A DNA stretch of 64,000 bases from Cyathus striatus. Its lineage: Eukaryota > Basidiomycota > Agaricomycetes > Agaricales > Nidulariaceae. A model generated the notes under the pieces. That model did not search any database, had not been told where the DNA came from, and was given only the letters and a program-made list of their open reading frames with translations. Every line of letters begins with the position of its first letter. Position 1 is the first letter of the stretch. The position numbers and the translations under genes are program-made. Of this stretch, positions 58,688 through 64,000 are shown piece by piece. The DNA is taken from assembly GCA_025738555.1 (NCBI GenBank), contig JAOVFP010000020.1, positions 868,001-932,000 of the forward strand, in the 5' to 3' direction.

Positions 58688-60809
58688 GAGTGCGAAAAGT
58701 GTTGGGAGTCGAGGAAAAGAACAAGTGAGTGAGGCGGGAGGAAGCGCTGATGAGTTCGGATGAAGGGAAGGCTTTAATATTTATAGGAGAGGTTGCGAAC
58801 AAGGAATTGGCAATTGGCACCAAACTGGGCTATTCTAACCAAGACCAATCCACGTCAGCTTGTTTCCTTTCCGGGTAGGTGTTGATATTTGTTAGGGAAT
58901 TACAACCACTAACAACTTCCATCTTGGGCAATATTGTCAAGACCAATCCTAGCTGCCGGTAAACGCCGTCCATTTGAATACAATTGGTTGAGGGCGTTGT
59001 TCTTCCTAACGGATGCCAAAATAGCCATAACAGAGAATATTGCAGGCAAATACAATATATCTCATTTTCAGTTATCCAGATTCCAAATCCAAGGAGATGC
59101 TGGTGGACCAACGAGCATTTTTTACACCCGAGCATGGCTAAACACCGCTGGTGCAACGACTGATGGGTGGGAAAGCCATATCTGGAATAAAGTACCGCGC
59201 CCTGTCGGAATCAGAGTACGCCCCCCTTTGAGAGATCAAGCCAGCAACTGCGGTTGCTTAGAAAAGAAACCAGATAGGGTGTATAGTGAAAAACATCGAG
59301 ATAAATTTCTTGATGTATCTTTGGCTTGCCACTGCTCGTGATATATGAATTTCTCCAGGTCCATGATAAGAACATCTGCCCGCCGTCCCTGTTAGCCTAG
59401 AATTATAACTAGTAGCACATCGCATTACTACGTTTCCAAAGATCCGGTCAGCAGGAAGTTAATCGCCTCAGGCCCTGGAAGATGAGGAAGAGAACTTGAA
59501 GATGCAGGAAGAAAAATGAAAGCCAGTTAATTTGCATCCCCCAGTTGTTGAGTAGTAAAAGGGCAGTGAACTGGGATAAAAACTAATGGAAGTGGGATGT
59601 GGATGAAAGGGTACGATGAAACTGTTCAGACAGCTGACTGCCCCTAGTTGATCCATATTAATACAGTGGGCGCAGAGGTAGGGGAAGGAGGTTGCGACAA
59701 AGGATGTGTTTAAAATAAGGAACAGCGCCATCCAGGCTAAAAAGTGCTGGCTTGCTATCCAGAGAAATCGGTGGAGTCCTTGCAGCCACCGAGCCAATTG
59801 ATTGTAGTAGAATAATCGAATAAAAGCCAGCATTGAGTGAAATCTTGCCTGACATAGAGCATTTCAGGAAGGTGAAAAAAAACAGACACAGATAGCAGAT
59901 ATTTCTACGCTCCCAAGAGGCATAGTAAGATGCGAACTTCAAAGGTACAAATGGGAATCGAAACAAATAGACGCGGTGGAGGTCCCAAGCTAGCAAAGAA
60001 TTCCAAGGTAGATCGACAAGTACTGAGGAGCCATGTTTCTATTATCTGCAAGATGAGGAATCTAGCATATCTCCTATAAAGTGAGTTGAACTGAGTCGTG
60101 GAACATACTGAAGTCTGGTTATTTGGTTATTAAAGAAATAGTACCCAAAAAATACCAGGAGTAACATAGCAGGGAAGCAAAAAGCGACGGCCTAAAAATC
60201 GGGACGCCACTTGGATGCCACCTATGATTATAAAAATGCCACTCATTTGTGAGTTCAAAAGACATACCGTAAAACATATTGCCACTCGATACAATGCAAA
60301 ATAAAAGAGGATTTATCCGAATAATAATCTCAGCCTCGACGAGCGAAGGCGGGAGAGAAAATTATATGAAGTGGTTATGCATGACGCTGTGAAGGACTGT
60401 GGTGAGGGGATATCATCAGTGGCTTTCGCTTGATCTGTGAGGTAAGTAGAATGAACCAAGCTGCAAGTCCATCCATTGTCCTCCGCTTTTGGACATTTTA
60501 GAATCCGAAAGGTCTTTGCCGATACACGTTGTGTTTGAGTCTGTGTCACGCGCATGCAAGGCGCTTAGATTATTGACACTTCGCAAAACGTACAAATACA
60601 TTTCATTTGTACAAGACACATCGATCGATACATATCGTCGTACTTAGAAGACATGTGTATAAAGATATAAGCGGCAGAGAAATGTAAACTTCGAATAGAT
60701 AGCAATATTTTTATGCAATACGATAACAATCCCCGAGACAGTGTGACGTTAAAGACCATGTACAAGAAATAGATTCCTCCTTGCCTGCAAGGAGACACTC
60801 GTCCGATAT
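58688..60809. other. Intergenic, no supported gene
   Basis: About 2.1 kb. ORFs at 58934-59341 (plus) and 59468-59996 (minus) lack motifs, codon pattern and splice context. A (probably promoter-proximal) segment upstream of 58687 serves the Clp1-like gene. Confidence 0.45.
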
Positions 60810-63800
60810 TTATTCATCTGCTTCAGCTTTGCTAGCCCGGCTTCTCCGTCTCGCGTACTCACTTTGTCTAGCTCTCTTCTTTGCACTCATCAGTACATCC
60901 GAACCTCCACTACGTCTCTTAGCACTGCTAGCACCCCCGCCAGCAAAACTCGCTCTTTGAGCCTTTGCCCCCAAGCTAGATCGCATTTTCCCGGTACCAC
61001 TTGCCACCCTCGGTGTAAGCACGGCAGAACCAGATGTCGCAGCAGCGCGCTGAGAGGCTAGTTTTGCAATAACTTTTGATCTCGAAATTCTTGGCTTCCT
61101 TCCAGGTAATGTTTTCTGTCGAATAACACCGCTTGTATTTGCAGACGGCTGCGAGGTCGGTGGGCTTGCAGCAGACATCTCACCAGCTAAAGGAGATGCT
61201 GCACTCTTTTTGACAGGAGTTGGAATACCAGAGCGGAACTCTAAGGGCATACTGAAGATTTTTCCTGGAGTTGGGGGGAATGGCTTAGGACTCTTCATTG
61301 CGGGATTATTTGTAATAGCACCCAGAGCCTCTGATTGCCTTGATTGAGGGGCAGTAATCTTGGTAAAATGATTATCAGCAGCATCTTTTATATTCATGGT
61401 TGATGGTCGTTGCATTTTAGCGAGCGAGCTGGCAGTAGGTGCCATTAACCTTGATGAGATAGACGACATGCGTTTGGACGATGTGGAATCTGTCCTACTA
61501 ATAGGTACCTTCTTCATACCCATGCTCCCAAGGGTTCCGGGCAGAGCTGACGTGCGTGTGGCTGCTGAACGAGCTCCCAGGGATGACACGCCTGCCGCAC
61601 TTGTGCGACTGGATGTACTACTACCTCCAAGTGCTCCCACCTTTGACGATGCAGATCCATTTCGTGAGTGTCCAAAAAAGGAACTATTCCTACTGGAGCG
61701 CGAGGTACCCACAGGCGCAACGCTGCTCTTTGTAGACGTAGCAATACCAAATAATGGAAGTGGTGACCTCGAACGGTTACTGGATGCTGTTCCCTTTGCA
61801 ACATCCTGCTGTCTCTCTTTTTGCGTGCGGATAGCTGGCGGCTGGGTAGAGCTCGACGGAATAGCAGGACGGACTGGGGCTACAGCCGGTATCTTCGTTA
61901 AGAGGGAAGGCTTATCTTTTTCCTTCCCCTTCGTTGATACAGTAACGTTAGCCTTGGTAAGATTGCTAGGCTGGGATGGAGCTGCGGTCTTGCCACGGTT
62001 CCAGACACTCTTAACCATTGACTTTGCAGATGCAAGGAAACCAAATCTGGAGGGTTTCGGCTGAGGTTTGACTAGGAAGTAGATGTAAGTATTAAAGCCC
62101 GCGTATATAAAAGAGCAAACACTTACCTAGAAGGCCGCCGCGTCCAACACTCACTCGCCCACTCATCCGTCCATTCAATCCAACATGTGCAGCACTACTT
62201 CTTCTCTTCGCCCTATTCATCTCTAACTTTCTTTTGATTGCCTCCCTTTCCCGCTCCTTCTGCATTTTCTCCAAATCCTCTTCCTCGTCCCTTTTCTTTT
62301 CTTTTTTGTTGTCGGAAGGAACGTCTTCTTCGGTGTTCATTTTGTTCTCATCCCTATCTTGAACGGGCTCGTCTTCGTCATCTGAATCGATATCAAATGT
62401 ACCAGGAATAACTCTGGAACGACGAGCACCGCTAATAACGCGCGTGGCACTCACTCTACCAACGTGAGCACCAGGTATGCGACGGCCATGTGTATCACGA
62501 CCTGCACCAGTTCCCAAGACACTCGACTTCCTCTTCTTGCCAATTTGTAGAGATTGATCCTCCTTCTTTGATGGAGAGCGACGCTTGAGAAATTCGTCAA
62601 TCCCTTCCATTTTCTCGAACTCTTGTTCATGAGCCTTATCAAACAATTTGCTAAAGTGTGCTTGCTTTGCAGTAGGAACAGTATTGATATCCTTGACAGA
62701 GAAATCAATTCCAGTATGGGCTCCTGGTTTCAGTCGATTGATCAGTTCTGTATTGACACCATCAACACCCTGCTCTTGGAGTCGCTTATTCATCTCTTCA
62801 AGAACATTGCTAGCGGCCGACCGGAACTCGTCGTTTGACACGCTGTAACGAGGATGAGGTGAGCCAAAGATAAATGGCCCACTTGGTGGTTTCAGCTGGT
62901 TCTCATCTAGGGAGGGTGAACAGGGTGAGGGTAGAGCTAGAGGTTCCAAGTCTTCATTCATGACAACATCTCCGTCTTCATCCCTAGCCATCCCTTTGTC
63001 CTGAGCATGCTGGAAAGAAGACTGTGCGATTGAAGAGCTCATCACAGGAGGACGGTCGTGCATAGTCAACTTCGGATAAAGGCCAGAATGTAGCTCATCA
63101 GCATCATTGGGTGGCCAACGGGTTATAGCACCCAACCCCATGGCATCAGTATTAGAAGAGGGGCTTCCTAAGATAAGATCGAAAGTAGTTTTGAATGGTT
63201 TCAATTGGGGCGTGCCATGGTCTCCAGCACCATAAGAAACATCGCCATCGATGTTGGATAACGGGTTAGAAATTAGACGAATAGTAGTCGTAGGTTGCTT
63301 CTTATGTAGGGTGACAGGTGCGCCTGTGCCCAGACTAAGTCGCGCGTTCTCAGGTGCGGGTACGCCAGGGCGAAGAGCGTGACCCGGAATAACTTCAGCT
63401 AGAGTGCCACTAGATAGTCTACTAGGCGTGAAGGTGAAGTGATCCGTCTGCGGTAACGATGCGGCTGGTGGAAGCGCCGAATATGGGGTTGAGAATTGCG
63501 TAAGTTCATCTGCGTCAGATGGAGGGGGAATAGATGATTTGGGTGCATTTCGCTTGAGGCCTAGAGAAGTTGCTAGAGCTTTAATGGATGAGCTCACCGT
63601 GCTGCCTACAATAAAAGAATAAGACATCACAATAAGAACACTGGATCATAACTTTAAGGGTACCTTTGGAACTCCCAGTTCCAAACTCGCCAGCGTTCCC
63701 GCCATTTCCTACTGTACGAATAGAATTCAACGTTCCTTTAGAGGATCCCTCTTCATCCTCCATAATGCTCTCCATAACAACTTCCCATTGTTGACTCGGT

Positions 63801-64000
63801 CGCGCAACATAGCTGTGTAAAGAAGCACGGTCCTCCTGACTGAGGTCTTCCTTGGACGCGACATCTCCATCTCCATCTCCATCTCCATCTCCATCTTCAT
63901 CTTCACTACGAGCAGCAATGCTCAAAGGCGAGTCCTTGGGTAGTGTATGTGCATGCTGCTTGAGGCGGTCGATGAGCTCGACATTCTTCCCGTTAGCCTT
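60810..64000 (-). CDS. SAP-motif, Ser/Arg-rich nuclear protein (5' end beyond right edge)
   Basis: Three exons in the window: >64000-63665 (approx.), about 63606-62127 and 62071-60810. The visible N-terminal part, KANGKNVELIDRLKQHAHTL, has the pattern of the second helix of a SAP DNA-binding motif, followed by an acidic (Asp-Gly)n run. The remainder is long, mostly disordered and basic. It includes a coiled-coil-like acidic/basic segment (DEEEDLEKMQKERERE, then AIKRKLEMNRAKRRSSAA), LARG-like repeats of Ser/Arg, and a very basic C-terminus (VLMSAKKRARQSEYARRRSR). A chromosomal or nuclear role is inferred; I do not recognise the protein beyond the SAP motif. About 1030 aa are encoded here. The plus-strand frame at 61396-62064 is a shadow. 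Confidence 0.75.
63866..63906. repeat. Hexanucleotide (CCATCT)n microsatellite within coding sequence
   Basis: About five perfect copies plus degenerate ones. On the minus strand it codes an Asp-Gly repeat in the SAP-motif protein. The unit is a multiple of three, so length changes keep frame. Confidence 0.85.

Noticed and set aside
58934..59341. 135-aa plus-strand ORF
   Set aside because: Low-quality composition and no recognisable domain; likely chance.
61396..62064. 222-aa ORF opposite the SAP-motif gene
   Set aside because: Exact antisense shadow of a long Ser/Arg-rich coding exon.
1..64000. CRISPR arrays, rRNA genes, intact transposases
   Set aside because: None seen. Only non-autonomous inverted-repeat elements are present.

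Overview
This is nuclear DNA of a filamentous basidiomycete, most likely Agaricomycotina. Genes are dense in introns of about 50-60 nt. The gene set is fungal (FKS-type glucan synthase, velvet factor, Zn2Cys6 regulator, Con-6 protein). Two neighbouring genes look like the basidiomycete clamp-cell regulator Clp1. I cannot name the genus. I assembled exon-intron models by hand from reading frames and splice signals. Several close exactly to a multiple of three: FKS1 1791 aa, velvet 371, MnSOD 216, Con-6 156, Yop1-like 313, Clp1-like 388 and 214.

Layout. 0-4 kb: two minus-strand thaumatin-like genes (the first runs off the left edge), both with a 7-nt microexon. 4.6-11 kb: 1,3-beta-glucan synthase, minus strand, 12 exons, one GC-AG intron. 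11-16 kb: CT-rich promoter, then mostly empty DNA with one possible gene remnant. 16.1-17.7 kb: VelB-like velvet factor with a second GC-AG intron. 19-22 kb: mitochondrial MnSOD, an intron-containing tRNA-like gene whose anticodon reads UUA, and a Con-6 stress protein. 23-25 kb: HSL-type alpha/beta hydrolase, then a 0.1-kb tandem duplication. 26.5-28.7 kb: an orphan Bud6 N-terminal domain, an inverted-repeat element and a small basidiomycete-type protein. 29-32 kb: divergent Yop1/REEP-like and BAH/PHD genes. 33-34 kb: a possible unrecognised multi-exon gene. 36.4-40.3 kb: Zn2Cys6 regulator. 40.8-47 kb: divergent Btn1/CLN3 and DBP4 helicase. 48.7-50.6 kb: F-box protein. 51.6-52.9 kb: Tda3-like FAD oxidoreductase. 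53.4-54.1 kb: TA-flanked 680-bp MITE. 55.9-58.7 kb: convergent Clp1-like pair. 60.8-64 kb: SAP-motif protein cut by the right edge.

Most genes are housekeeping or developmental and do not form a pathway. The clearest theme is cell wall and morphogenesis: glucan synthesis (FKS1), thaumatin-like proteins that in some basidiomycetes cut beta-1,3-glucan, velvet control, polarity (Bud6 domain) and clamp development (Clp1-like). I found no CRISPR array, rRNA, secondary-metabolite cluster or intact transposase. The most unusual signals are RNA-level: the shared 7-nt microexon, two GC-AG introns and the UUA-anticodon tRNA-like gene.
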